From Lophius americanus (taxonomy: Eukaryota; Chordata; Actinopteri; Lophiiformes; Lophiidae): a DNA stretch of 64,000 nt. Under the pieces are notes generated by a model. That model made no database searches and was not told the origin of the DNA. It saw only the letters and a list, made by a program, of their open reading frames with translations. The position numbers and the translations under genes were made by a program. The DNA lies in NCBI GenBank assembly GCA_037951165.1, contig JBBDHG010000491.1:156001-220000 (forward strand), in the 5' to 3' direction. Shown here one piece after another: positions 40,301 to 51,100 of the stretch (position 1 is the first letter of the stretch; each line of letters starts with the position of its first letter).

Positions 40301-43300
40301 CCATGGACTATGATGTTGGTGGAGGACATTGTGATCTGTAGTGAGAGCAGGGAGTAGCTGGAGAACCAGGAGAGGCGGAGGTATTCGCTGGAGAGAAGAG
40401 GAATGAAGGTCAGTGGAAGCAAGACCGAATATATGTGAGGCAGGAGGAGGAGGTGCAGTAGTTTAAGGACTTGGCCTCAACTCAAAGAGGTAGAGAAGCA
40501 AGTGTAGGCAGGGTGGAGTGGGTGGAGAAGATCGTGATGAGTTATCTGTGACAGAAGAGGAGCAGAAGGAGTGGAGGGAAAGGTTTCCAGGATGGAGGTG
40601 AGAGAAGTTCTGCTGGATGGTTCAGAGATGGTGGTTCTGGTTCTGACCAGAAGACAGGAGGCAGAGCTGGAAATGTTTAGATGTTCTCTGGGAGTGAGGA
40701 GGAAGGACAGGATTAAAATGGAGACAACAGAGGGACAGTCCAGGTTGGACGTCCTGGAGACATAGTCAGAGAGGACAGACTGAGATGGTTCTGACCCGTG
40801 AAGAGGAGGGATAGTGGATGTACTGGTGCTGGAGATGGAGCTGCAGGCAGGAGAAGAAGGTGAGGAGCAAAGAGGAGGTTTCTGGAGTTGGACAAGCAGC
40901 AGAGGTCAACCTTCTTTACAGCTGGTTGACCTTTCGGTCACAGTTGTAACAGCGTTTTAGGACCTGAGAACTCTATAAAGAGTGAAAACTTCAGAAAAAC
41001 TCCACTTTACTCTAGAGTTCACCAGAGAACGCGTTTGGTGTTTTGTGGCTGACAGCTGGAGCTGCAACGACGCATTCCTTCCAACCGATAGGTTGACTAT
41101 GTATAGACGTAACTTCGCATGGATGATGTCGACTCGTCACGTTGTTTCGTTATGCCCCAGCGATGACGGAAGCACCCGCTCGTGAGCGGTGTAATGTGTG
41201 TACGCTAACCATACTGTAGCAATTATCCCGGACTTTTTGGGAATATAAACAACCCGGCGCTCTCCAACCAGAAAATGGCGAGTCAGCAGCCTACAGATCT
41301 CGGTTTGTTTGTCCGGAGCCAACGCTGTGTTTGTGACAAAAAGAGAAACCCTGTAGCTCAGATGTTAATAGGTAGCATCCCTGCTCTCCAGAGCTTTTAC
41401 AGTTTGATATCAGCCTAAAACAACTTTTAACAGATAAAACACAAAAGTATGTTTCCTGTTTCGTGAACACGAGGGAAATTAGACTCATGGCAAAATAGAA
41501 AAATATTTTATGAGAGAGTTTAACGGTCAAAGACACTTTAATTCACATTTATACTCAGAAAAACATGAATGCATTCTTCTGCATATATTTATTTTAAGGG
41601 TTAAACACTATCTTATTTATTAGCCCGTTAGTATATTTTATCTCAGGTTTTTACTTTGTCCATGTGTTTTTGTTTACTCCTCATTCTCCTTTGGTGCTCT
41701 AACATTATAATTTCTCTTTGGGATTAATGAGGTCTTCTCTTATGGAAAGTTCATCTAATGATTCATTGACCAATAAAGAAATTCTCTATAGATTAATCAA
41801 CTAATACATAAAATAATAATAGTTTGTGACAGCGCTACAGAGGAGGCTCAGCTGAACGCCACCAAGACCCAACAGTCACGACGGCAGTCACCTGGAGATG
41901 ATTTGGGCTCACAGTAGAGTCTGACAGGAAGTGACCTTGTGTGACAGCCATCAGTTTTATCCTTATAAACTGGTTGACAGTGAAACCCTCCATTGGACCT
42001 GAAGACTAATAAAGAGTTGTGTTTCTCTGAATGTTCGCTGTCCATCAACCATCCTTCAACCACAAACAAACCTGCTCCGTTCGGTTTCTAACGTCATCAG
42101 TAGAAATGGCCAGGCTGAAACGCTGAGGTGTGAAACCCAAACCCACAAACACACACCTCCAGCATCACACTGTCTCATGAAAGACAATGAGCTCAGCCCC
42201 ACCACCATCACCAAGGCAACCACTAAGGCTTCAATTAACCGTTGGAACAACAGGCAGCTCTGACAACAAAAGCTGTGATAATGACGAAGAGGAGGTGACA
42301 TGTCCATCCGTCCGTCCATCTGTCCACTCACTCACTCACAGTCTGGACCGTGATTGGCTGAAGGGTCACACCACCAGATGACAAATAGAGGACCGAGACA
42401 GCCTTCGTCATGTTTTTCACCCACATGAGTCAGACGGGACGCTGTGACCGGCTGCCTTCATCCCCAGGAGACACTCACAAGGGTCCAACCAACATTGGCC
42501 CCTAACTCTGTATAATAAAATATCTCAATATTAAAACATGGAGACGGCGGTTCACCTGAGGCAACACTAACATGACTATTAAACCAGATCACACTCAGGA
42601 AGAGGTTTTAGATTTGTTTTCCAGCAGGTGGACGCTTGTTTCTGACTAACCCTGACGACCCCCTGATGACCCCAGTCTTCATGGACCCGCCCCTCAGGCT
42701 CAGTGTCTCCTCAGGCCATGAGAAAGAACGTGAATGGGGACCATCAGAGCCATCGGTACCCAACAGCGCATCGATGATAACGCTCCCCGCCATCCTTCAG
42801 CAGGTCAGACGAGGACACAGTTAATAGTTATAGGAGACTAGTTACCGATAAACCCATTTAGTTAACTAAGTCCCCACAGAGTTCAATAAAAAACTGTAAA
42901 CCATTAACTATTCAACTTTGAATATTGATTGAACTATAAGCCTGTAGTGTTTAAGATGAACCTTTAGAGTTAAGTTAAACATGAACCCGTAGAATTAACT
43001 GTAACCCACAGTTAACCACAACTAACTGACTATAAACCGGCAGAATTAACCAGTACAAGAATATTTCTTTTTGGTAAACTAGAAATCCATATATTTAATG
43101 TTTGACCTATAGGATTACATAATTATAAACCATTACAGTTAACTGGTACCCTAGAAAATTAACCGTAAATGTATATGATGAACTAGTTAACGATAAATAT
43201 GTAGAGTCAACAATAAATCTGAGGATTTAACCAGTAAAGCAAACATATTGGTCATTAAATTTGCCGTTAACAAATCAACTATATAACTGTAATAACATAA

Positions 43301-44413
43301 ACATACTGCGTCAAATAAATGACCGTAAACTAGGACCAATAAGTTTAAAACTGTAGCTATCTGGTTTACAAAAACAAATAGTTAACTATAATAATACTAA
43401 TATTACATTTAATTTATAATGCACTTTATATTTGGATCAAATCTCCACCTAAATGTTAACTATTGTCAACTAGCTAACAATAAAACTGTAGAATTAAATA
43501 ATTAAACATACACCAGATCAGTTAGCTATGAGCATTTAGAGTGAAGAGGTTAATCAGAAGCCAAGTACAATTAACTAGTTAATTATAAACACAATACAGT
43601 TAACTGGTTAATTCTAATCACAGTGTAGAGTTAATCAGACGCCCATTACAGTTAACTAGTTCATTATAAAGCAACTAAACTCATTTATAATAAGCCAAGT
43701 AGAGGTAACTACCAAATTTTAAACCGGCAGAGTTAATTAGTAAACCTTAGGCAAATTAACAACGTTATTTCTTATTTACCCTTAGGGGATAAATAAAGTT
43801 TCTATCTCTCCATCTATCAGCAGTTAGCCAACAACTAACATGCTAAGCTAGCGGCCAAACTCTTCCGGTTGGTCTTTAGGTTAACTTCCGGCCCGGGGAC
43901 CTTTTATCTCTTTAGTATCCGTCCATTTGTTAACCCGTGCTTATTCCGAGTTAGCATTGTACAAATCTCCTCTACCTGATAGCGGGGGATGACCCCGAGC
44001 CCAGACCTCCCCCAGTACAAAGGTGCTGAGCCCCCACCGCGGGCTTCCCGCTGAAGGCCCGGATCATTCTGTCACCAGATAATCCGGTAACGAGCCACAC
44101 CGGAACCCTACACCGGGAGCGGAGTCCCTACCTTGGCCTTGGTGATGACGTGTGTGGCCAATTTGACCACCGCGAAGTTCCCCTTCCCGATGGTCCTCTC
44201 CAGCTCGTAGTGGCCCACTCGGGCCGGGGGGGGCCTGCTGGCCGCAGGATGGCCGGGATTGGTGACGCAGCCGGGGGCCGTACCGGGTCGACATATCCCC
44301 GAAGCCGGCTGGGCCCGGTTCTGGGAGCCCATGGCTACGTGTGTCGGTCTGGCTGAGTGCGTGATCCCGGTCGCAGCGGACCCCGCAGCTCCTCCACTGG
44401 ACACGGCCGCCAT
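22327..44413 (-). CDS. sik3: Salt-inducible kinase 3 (SIK3)
   Basis: SIK3 is an AMPK-related Ser/Thr kinase activated by LKB1 and restrained by PKA through 14-3-3 binding; it phosphorylates CRTCs and class IIa HDACs. Twenty-four minus-strand exons join in phase to 3660 bases (1219 residues): 44132-44413, 39860-39976, 39292-39355, 38794-38955, 38569-38693, 37216-37339, 36929-37047, 36745-36855, 35464-35598, 34915-34992, 34000-34109, 31134-31290, 30902-31051, 30743-30816, 28138-28279, 26835-26954, 26122-26180, 25935-26044, 25431-25591, 25232-25359, 24049-24773, 23301-23455, 22530-22659, 22327-22448. Visible are the glycine loop GKGNFAVVK, VAIK with K98, HRDLKAEN with D191, DFG, the activation-loop threonine in LLKTWCGSPPYAAPE, a UBA-like segment (exon 8), 14-3-3-type sites MRRHTVGV, RRASDGG and RRFSDGA, and the conserved end SMEQAGV. 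VMETERMIYLVTEY distinguishes it from SIK2. Start MAAVSSGG chosen by family; an upstream in-frame ATG exists. The donor of exon 18 (GTTCGT) is weak. Confidence 0.97.
22700..23275. repeat. Degenerate gctaacatgctac-word region
   Basis: Loosely repeated words (gctaacatgctac, ctactgctaac) fill sik3 intron 22. They are too diverged for a regular period. Similar words appear near 23,925-23,995. Confidence 0.6.
26262..26828. repeat. 18-20-bp minisatellite in sik3 intron 16, about 30 copies
   Basis: The unit gggcgtaggtactgacaggg runs to within ten bases of the donor of exon 16 at 26,834. The first intron bases, GTACGCCC on the minus strand, look like part of a unit. Confidence 0.95.
27420..27622. repeat. 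30-bp minisatellite (agctctagctaacgttagca), about 6 copies
   Basis: Units combine ctctagctaacgttagc and acgtctgcagcag, in sik3 intron 15. Confidence 0.92.
28280..30742. other. sik3 intron 14 (2.5 kb), no second gene recognised
   Basis: Apart from the (CA)n run there is a GC-rich patch near 29,910-30,060 and a plus-strand frame at 30,274-30,555 with a charged, glutamine-rich stretch. The latter could be the edge of a retroelement gag-like region but I cannot assign it. I see no splice signals that would make it a gene. Confidence 0.5.
28285..28430. repeat. (CA)n microsatellite abutting the exon 15 acceptor of sik3
   Basis: On the transcribed minus strand a (GT)n run leads directly into cacag and exon 15 at 28,279. 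The usual pyrimidine tract is replaced by the dinucleotide repeat. Confidence 0.95.
31740..32065. repeat. Dispersed repeat, copy 1 (sik3 intron 11)
   Basis: The stretch from agaaactctgtagctcagat to about gaatgcatcc closely matches 41,340-41,575, and related words (tttactcctcattctc) follow both. No coding capacity is evident. Confidence 0.85.
32270..33545 (+). mobile_element. Decayed Tc1/mariner-like transposon in sik3 intron 11
   Basis: It begins near actgctcaagaaattaa, a common teleost element terminus. Broken plus-strand frames contain text like QDKAWPHVVRVFTQFLED, FPDLNPP and YRCIRRHQVEPHTAQELT, recognisable as the DDE region of Tc1-type transposases. Stops and frameshifts interrupt it. 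Ends are approximate. Confidence 0.85.
34408..34487 (+). repeat. LINE 3' tail with (ATT)n
   Basis: The words cactttgagatttgatccaa and aaatgtaaagtgcgtcataa followed by attattatt are the same tail seen at about 10,195, 10,565, 62,683 and, reversed, 43,390. It is typical of L2/CR1-type LINE 3' ends. Confidence 0.75.
35085..35455. repeat. 29-bp minisatellite, about 13 copies, next to the exon 9 donor of sik3
   Basis: The unit ggtggagtaaaaccacacag plus tcatggtag repeats with few changes and stops nine bases from the donor at 35,463. Confidence 0.95.
35953..36480. repeat. 21-bp minisatellite (cccatagacctggtatctgg), about 25 copies
   Basis: Variants include gtccacatagacctggta and gtccgtagacctgatact. 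It lies in sik3 intron 8. The 200-codon minus-strand frames across it are artefacts of the 21-base period. Confidence 0.95.
37340..38568. other. sik3 intron 5, no gene recognised
   Basis: The intron separates the two halves of the kinase domain after KVDIW. I see no repeat array, transposase or gene in it. Confidence 0.5.
39528..39700. repeat. About 24-bp minisatellite (gaccagtaccagaatcacca), about 6 copies
   Basis: It lies in sik3 intron 2, between the exons encoding LYQ and VMETER. Confidence 0.85.
40020..40905 (+). mobile_element. RTE-like LINE remnant in sik3 intron 1
   Basis: Disrupted plus-strand frames show text close to RTE-clade reverse transcriptase: MVMDRLTEEINR, a decayed FADD-like patch, and later RRQEAELEMFRCSLGVRRKDR and RLRWF-like words near the end. 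Stops and frameshifts make it non-functional. The 5' part of the element is absent. Confidence 0.8.
41340..41700. repeat. Dispersed repeat, copy 2 (sik3 intron 1)
   Basis: It matches 31,740-32,065 over about 235 bases with small insertions and deletions, then more loosely. A family of at least two copies in this gene is clear; its class is unknown. Confidence 0.85.
42840..43960. other. AT-rich portion of sik3 intron 1
   Basis: It holds many loose ttaactataaac/ gttaactagttaa words without a fixed period, and a reversed LINE tail at about 43,390-43,450. No gene is seen. Confidence 0.55.
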
Positions 44414-44560
44414 CTTCTCTCCTCTCTGCGGGAACAACAAGCGGCCTCGCGCAGCGCGCGTCGCAGCCACGCCCCCGCCCTGCGTCACTGTGCGTGAGCG
44501 CAGTCTCTAGGCTGTAACCATGACTACGCCGGCGTATCGATGACCTCATCCGTGAGACGT
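43970..44560 (-). promoter_or_regulatory. sik3: CpG-rich sik3 promoter and first-exon region
   Basis: The bases around the sik3 start are strongly CpG-rich. Just upstream of the start codon, in transcript sense, are a GC box-like cacgcccccgccc and a CRE-like tgcgtcac at about 44,468-44,488. I infer a CpG-island promoter here. Confidence 0.55.
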
Positions 44561-45639
44561 GGTGTGGTTGCCATGGCGACAGAGAAGCGTGCATTACCAA
44601 TGTGTTTCCCATGAATCAGTGCGGTACCTAAGAGGTGGTCCGTTAGGATCGTAGACCTGTCATTAAGAAAATAATTAGCATTATTAAAGACTGTTCGACA
44701 CAAATATTTATCCATAATAATCTAAAATAAGGACAACATAGATATATAATAATATTTTGACGCAAATATCTGTTTTTTTATTATCTAACTTTTTTTTTTC
44801 CTGGCCCAGAACAGCCATTTTGGCCGTTATATCCCGATAATGGGATAAATAAGTCGTTATCACGAGAAAGCGAGTGGCCGTTGTGTCGTGTAAATGAGAA
44901 AAAAATAGGCAGTTTACTTTTATTTTCTCGTAACTGTATTAACTGATTTAAAAACGACAATCATCATCTGTTAACATATTTGTCACGTTTCGCTTAACTT
45001 CCTGGAAATGCAGTCATGTGACTCAACTTGATGTTGACAAAGGAGTTTCCATTATTGATAAATCACATTCTATTTCTAGTTTAGTCAAAGGTTGAACCCT
45101 GTTGCAGTGTCGCCACGTCATCAGCAATATAGGCGCGAGAAAGATAACAACCAAAAATACAGTAATTATCTGACACCATGGCAGTTCTCTGCTTCCATAC
45201 ATTCAAGGCGTCAGAAACATTTTCATAAATCTGATAAATATTTATGTATTATATTTACGATATTGTATATGTAGCATACATTATTGTATCTCTATTATAT
45301 GTATTATATTATTTATATTTCTAATTACTCAGTGTTTATGATATGTTTATTCAAGTAGGAGGTGACCCCGGGTAACATCCAGAACTTTCTGGAGAGACTC
45401 TAAATCTCATCTCATAACATAATAGGTAGCCCAGGATGAGCTAGAGAGTGTTGCTGGGGAAAGGGACATCTGGAATACCCCTCTTTACCTGCTGTTATTG
45501 CGACCCAACCTGGGATAAGAGGAGGAAAATGGATGGATATGTGTGTTGTTGTCATTAGGAGATCCCGTTAAAACCTGAAGGGTTCCAGATAAATCAGACG
45601 ACAAGTGAAGTGAGTTACTAACCCTAATCCAGCTACCTA

Positions 45640-46090
45640 TTATTCGTGGGTGGGATATACTACCTGGTTACCATGGTTACATGTCAGTCAGTGGGCTATA
45701 CTACCTCCCCTCAGGTTATGGGTCTGGGTGTCGTTCTCGACAGCACACTATCATTCCAAGCTCACATCAATGATGTCACTCGCTCTGCATATCATCTACG
45801 TAACATTTATAGCCTTTGCCCGTCCCTGACAGTCATCAGTACCGCCATTCGGGTTGTCAGCCTGGTTACATCCCACATTGATTACAGTACCTTCCTTCCT
45901 TTCGTCTCCCTCTCAAGTCCATCCATAAACTTCAACTGGTCCAGAACTCTGGCACCCGCATCATCACGAGAACACCCTCCATTAATCACATCACTCCTGT
46001 GCTCCAGCTGCTTCACTGACTCCTGCTCAAATATCAATTTGATTTCAAGATTCTGCACCTCACCTTAAAGGCCGTCCATAACCTCTGACC
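45640..46090 (+). mobile_element. LINE reverse-transcriptase fragment
   Basis: The frame reads LGVVLDSTLSFQAHINDV, TRSAYHLRNI and VTSHIDYSTFLP, a familiar pattern of the late RT domain in teleost L2/CR1-type LINEs. It stays open for 140 codons but lacks the catalytic region. It is flanked by 65-base direct repeats at 45,508-45,572 and 46,156-46,220. Confidence 0.85.
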
Positions 46091-46211
46091 TCCTGCAAAT
46101 CTAACCCTAACCCTAACCCCTTACCCAACAGCACTCTCAGCTCTTCCTCCTCCATACCTGGGATAAGAGGAGGAAAATGGATGGATATGTGTGTTGTTGT
46201 CATTAGGAGAT

Positions 46212-46250
46212 CCCGTTAAAGGGGATCTCCTAATGATCCCCTTTAACGGG
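46212..46250. repeat. Perfect inverted repeat, 16-bp arms, 7-base loop
   Basis: Arms 46212-46227 (cccgttaaaggggatc) and 46235-46250 are exact reverse complements, and the pairing extends two more bases outward. It sits between a direct-repeat copy and a SINE head. Confidence 0.9.
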
Positions 46251-46258
46251 ATAAACGG

Positions 46259-46495
46259 GGCGGCTGTGGCTCAGTGGGTAGAGCGGCCGTCTCCCGATCG
46301 GAAGGTAGCCGGTTCGAATCCCACCAGGGTCTACTTGTCGTAGGGTCCTTGAGCAAGACCCTGAATCCTTAGCTCCCCGGGCGCTCCACGAGGGGCTGCC
46401 CACTGCTCCCTCAGGGATGGGTCAAATGCAGAGAAGTAATTTCACTATGTTGTACTGTGTATGACTCTATGTGACTAATAAAGGATTCTTTCATA
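46259..46495 (+). mobile_element. tRNA-derived SINE, near full length
   Basis: The head ggctgtggctcagtgggtag carries an A-box-like word, and ggttcgaatcc a B box. The anticodon-arm region is tRNA-like but the acceptor stem does not close with a 3' strand, so this is a SINE and not a tRNA gene. The body (gtcgtagggtccttgagc ... aatgcagagaagtaatttc) ends in aataaaggattcttt. Confidence 0.88.
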
Positions 46496-48000
46496 TCCTC
46501 AAACCTAACCCAGTCCTCTGTTCATATGATCTTCTCTGCTCTTCTTACCCTGCTGATTTTAGTCACCTATTGTTATATTTTTACAATTTTTTAACTCTGC
46601 CTTGTAGAGTGTCCTTGAGTGTTTTGAAAGGTGCCTATAAATAACATGTATTATTATTATTATTATTACCTGGTTACCTGTCAATGAGTGGAAGGGAAGG
46701 ATGAGCAGCTCAAACTAGGGACAGTAGAAAAAGGTACGGCTCAATTAAACTTTTAGATATCTAGACAATGAAGTATAATAAAGAATGGAAGGAAATCCTT
46801 GAAAGCGTCTTCATCTAAATCCATCGATATTATAACTATTTATACAGAACCATCCAAAAAGCTGCAGGATCAAGATGAAGGTAAACCTTATTATCTGTGA
46901 AAGTCCACAGTAGAAAAAACAAACTCATCCACAGTGAACAGTTTTCTATCTATCCATCCATCCATCCTTTCTTCCATCCATCCATCTATCTTTCCATCCT
47001 TCGATCCATCCATCCATCGCTGATAGGGTGCAGTACCTGAATGTCCACAAGAGGCGGTAAGAAGCCTGAGCGCTGTTTGACAACCATTATCAAAGCACAC
47101 AGCAGGAAGTAGAAGAACAAGCGTCGCTAAACTACAAGTGAATGAAATTCAGCTCCGGGGATTAAAGTCTATTCTGTCTCCAAGGTGTCATTTAAAAATA
47201 TAATCTTTAAATGTTGTTTAATGTTCCGCTGCTCTAAGACTGTAATCTGAACCTTCTCCATCTTCCATACGAGGCTAAGGCCACTAGCTAGCTCTGCTAA
47301 GCTAAGTTCAGCGCGATACAAACATATTCAGTTATTTGTAGTTATCTAACATCAAAATGCATGAACAGTTATTCCTGCCGTGTCTGTAGCAGCTATAGAG
47401 ATATGACACGGATCTGGTAAAGGAGTAATGGAAGCTGTTCGAAGAAAAGAGGAGGAATCTGTGAGCAGCGCGATAGTTTGATGCTAAGAAAGAGCTCTAC
47501 ATATGAGATGTTTGCTCCGAGAGAGCTGCTGGAGAACAGAGAAGGTCAGAAGGAGCTGATGGAGAAGAACAAATAAGGTCAGAAGGAGCTGATGGAGAAG
47601 GTCAGAAGGAGCTCGTGGAGAAGAACAAAGACGGTCAGAAGGAGCTGATGGAGAAGTATAGAAAAGGTCAGAAGGAGCTCGTGGAGAAGAACAGAGACGG
47701 TCAGATGGAGAAGGTCTGAAGGAGCTGATAGAGAAGTATAGAACAGGTCAGAAGGAGCTCATGGAGAAGAACAGAGACGGTTAGAAGGAGCTCAGTGCAG
47801 CTGTTTATGACAGGACCTCCAGCGAGTGGCCCACCACCTCGGAGCAGATTCTGAAGAGCTGTGAAATCCTGTCTTTCAGCTGAAAGGACGCTGAACCTGA
47901 CTTAGGATCCAGAACGCAGAATTATTTGTACGGTAGAAGACAAAATTGGGTCGGGGTTTGTTTACTGGCTCAAACGAGTCTTGAGAATAAAATGGTCTTC

Positions 48001-48148
48001 AGTGATGAAGGTTCGTAGAGAGGCTTCATCACTGAAGCGCTGGTTGTGCCGTTATTTAGATTTGGCGTTGGTGAACGTTCCCATCCTCCACTGCATCTGT
48101 CTGACAAAGGCTTCTTTGTGTTGACCTTCCTGTGCCAGCCTCGCCATC
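48001..48148 (+). promoter_or_regulatory. med17: med17 upstream region
   Basis: These are the bases directly before the med17 start codon; the promoter and 5' UTR should lie here or slightly further left. I see no TATA box and name no specific site. Confidence 0.3.
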
Positions 48149-51100
48149 ATGTCTGGTGGTCCGGCAGTGACGGTCAGCATCGAGTCGTCCTGTGAGAAGC
48201 AGGTGCAGGAAGTGGCTCTCGATGGGACGGAGACGTACGTCCCTCCTCTGTCTATGTCCCAGAACCTGGCCAAGCTGGCCCAAAGGATCGACTTCAGCCA
48301 GGGTTCCGATTCAGAGGAGGAAGGGGTCGATGGAGAACCCCGGGACCGCGAGTGGAACAAGCAGGAGGCGGAGGAAGACGAAGGTGAGGTCAGTACAGAT
48401 GCTACTAAACTGAACGGAGTATTTTCAGATTCTCTTAATCCTCTGTTCTCCTCTCAGGCACCGTCAAGTTCCAGCCGTCGCTGTGGCCGTGGGACTCGGT
48501 GCGTAACAACCTGCGGGGAGCGCTGACGGAAATGTGCGTACTCCATGACGTCCTCAGCGTGGTAAAGGAGAAGAAGTACATGACCTTAGACCCGGTGTCC
48601 CAGGACCCAATGGCTGGCAAGGTAACAAACAATAATAGGACCAAGCTTCTTCGCTGAGCTGATCACATGAGCGGAACTGTTGTGGAAGGAGACGTGAGGG
48701 GGGCGGCACCTTTATGGCATTTTAGCTGACCATGATTTTTCATAAAATTAACTGAGATGAGAGATTGAATAGTAGACCCATTTTCATCGTACAGGTGTAC
48801 TCATATTTCAGTCAAACCAACAAACATGAGGAGTAACAGACTTTTATTGGCAGCAAACAATCCAGCAAAAACAAACAAGACCCGACTCTGGATTCATTCA
48901 TTCATTCAGAGACTCAGCATCTTCCTCCGTGAGAGAGACTAACAGGAGGGAGAGGGAATGTCTGAGTTACCGCCGGCCTCTAAATCTACCGACTACTGCC
49001 TTCCACTTCAGCGTTTCTGTTCAACCCGCCGAGCCCCCAGCTCAACCCCCAAAGAAATCAAAAGAACCAAGGCATCAATAATGGACAGTTTCAAGAGAGT
49101 GCCTCACCACTTTGTGAGGTCACTACTCCAAACCACTTAATATTTTACTTTAAATGGTGCAAACCATATTACGTCACAAAACGTCATCCCCTCTAGGATC
49201 TGATCAAACCTACCCGGGTAGGTTCTGGGCAAAAATCCATGCTAATCGATCCTGTAGTTTTTCCAATTTTGAAAAAATAACAATAATAAATATAATAATA
49301 CTTAAACCTCATAATGCTGTTTGTTAGTGAGCTGCATCTGATCAAGTCCACTTTATTTGGTCCTATGAAAACTTCAGTCATCCACAATAACCTGGATGAA
49401 GCTGCTGCTGTCTGAGTTTGGTTGAACTGGAGATGGAAAATAAATTCTTGGACCAAGTCCATCTCCAGGATGGCCTTGGAGGTTTGGTGGGACAGGAGAT
49501 GGACTGAGATGTTTCGTGGGACAGGAGATGGACTTGGAGGTTCGGTTGGACTGGAGATGGACTGGGAGGCTTGGCGGGTCCTGTCTGTTTTTTTTTAGAT
49601 TTGTGATTTTGTGGCCGGTTTGCTACCAATTCTTCGAATCTCCTACTCCTTCATTATTTGGCTTCATACCATAATGTGTCCACCGGGGGCACTGTTGTGT
49701 TTGGCGTGAGCGATAAGTGATCCATGATGTTCCCGTTCATCAATGCTGAAACTCGTGGAAAAGTTGATTACCTGCAGAGTTTAACAATCGATGGCGCTAA
49801 AGGCTGATTCTCTAGCAGTAGAAACAGTGGCCGCAGATGATGTCATTAACAAGCGCCTGTCAATCATCCAACAGGGGAAAACTGAAAATAACAACTGAAA
49901 CGATCAAGTATTTTTAAATACACTAATTTTAGCGATGATGTAAGAATGATGGTGGTTTCTCAAATAGTCAGGATCAGACGACGATGTAATATTTATGACA
50001 GGCTTCTGCCCTGACCCCAATCTGATTGGTCTTCCTCAGACCCCCCAGGTGTTCCAGCTGATCAGTAAGAAGAAATCATTGTCGACGGCAGCTCAGGTCC
50101 TCCTTAAGGGTGCGGAGAAGCTCAGTAAGTCTGTTGCGGAGAACCTGGAGAACCGGCGGCAGAGGGATTTCAACTCTGAGCTGCTGAGACTCCGCTCTCA
50201 GTGGAAGCTTCGGAAAGTCGGAGACAAGATCCTGGGAGACCTCAGCTACCGCAGCGCAGGTGATGATGTCACACTAGAGCTCCTCCAGCCCCCATATCAG
50301 AACGGGTTTAACCCTGAGTTTACATTTCTCCAGGTTCCCTCTTCCCCCACCACGGAACTTTTGAAGTCATAAAGAACACAGATATAGACCTGGACAAGAA
50401 GATCCCAGAGGACTACTGTCCTCTCAATGTCCAGATCCCCAGTGACCTGGAGGGATCTGCCTACATCAAGGTGAGAGGAGTAACCAACAGGTGGCATCAC
50501 ACAGAAGAACCAGAACAGCTGGACACTGATCCAGATCATAGTTGTTTCTGTTGATTGATTTATGGACTGCTGATGTTTCCAGGTGTCCATCCAGAAACAG
50601 GCTCCAGACATTGGGGACCTGGGGACCGTAAACCTATTCAGGAGGCCTCCAAAAACCAGAGCAGGTATGGTTCAGAACACAGACAGCTGACCCTTAACCT
50701 CTGGCAGGACTCAGCTGTAGGGTCAGTGAATTAACAAATTATCTCTCACCATCCCAATGGTCCATCTGTGAGGAAGAGGCGCGAACTTCACGTGTTCTGA
50801 TGGTTAATATGAATACTGATCACATGACCCGGGCTGTTTCTTGTCTGCTCACATCTTAACAGGTATTGTTCTCTGAGCTAAACCGTCACGTGACCCCGCC
50901 CCCTCTTCACGGTGTCTCCTGCAGGTACCCAGGCGTGGCACGTGAAGCTGGAAGCGGCACAGAACGTTCTGCTTTGTAAGGAGATCTTCGCCCAGCTTTC
51001 CAGAGAGGCCGTCCAGATTAAGTCCCAGATCCCGCACATCGTCGTCAAGAACCAGATAATCTCACAGCCCTTCCCAGGTCTCCATAGCAATCCAGAAATT

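Larger units (their letters stand above)
44561..48000. other. Spacer between the divergent sik3 and med17 genes
   Basis: No gene was recognised. It contains a LINE fragment, a SINE and a palindrome (45.5-46.5 kb), a short ATCC/ATCT microsatellite at about 46,940-47,020, and a loose ggtcagaaggagctgatgga repeat at about 47,540-47,800. Confidence 0.6.

Noticed and set aside
46259..46331. Candidate tRNA gene
   Set aside because: A and B boxes are present but no matching 3' acceptor strand; the sequence continues into a repeat body found elsewhere in the window, so it is a SINE.
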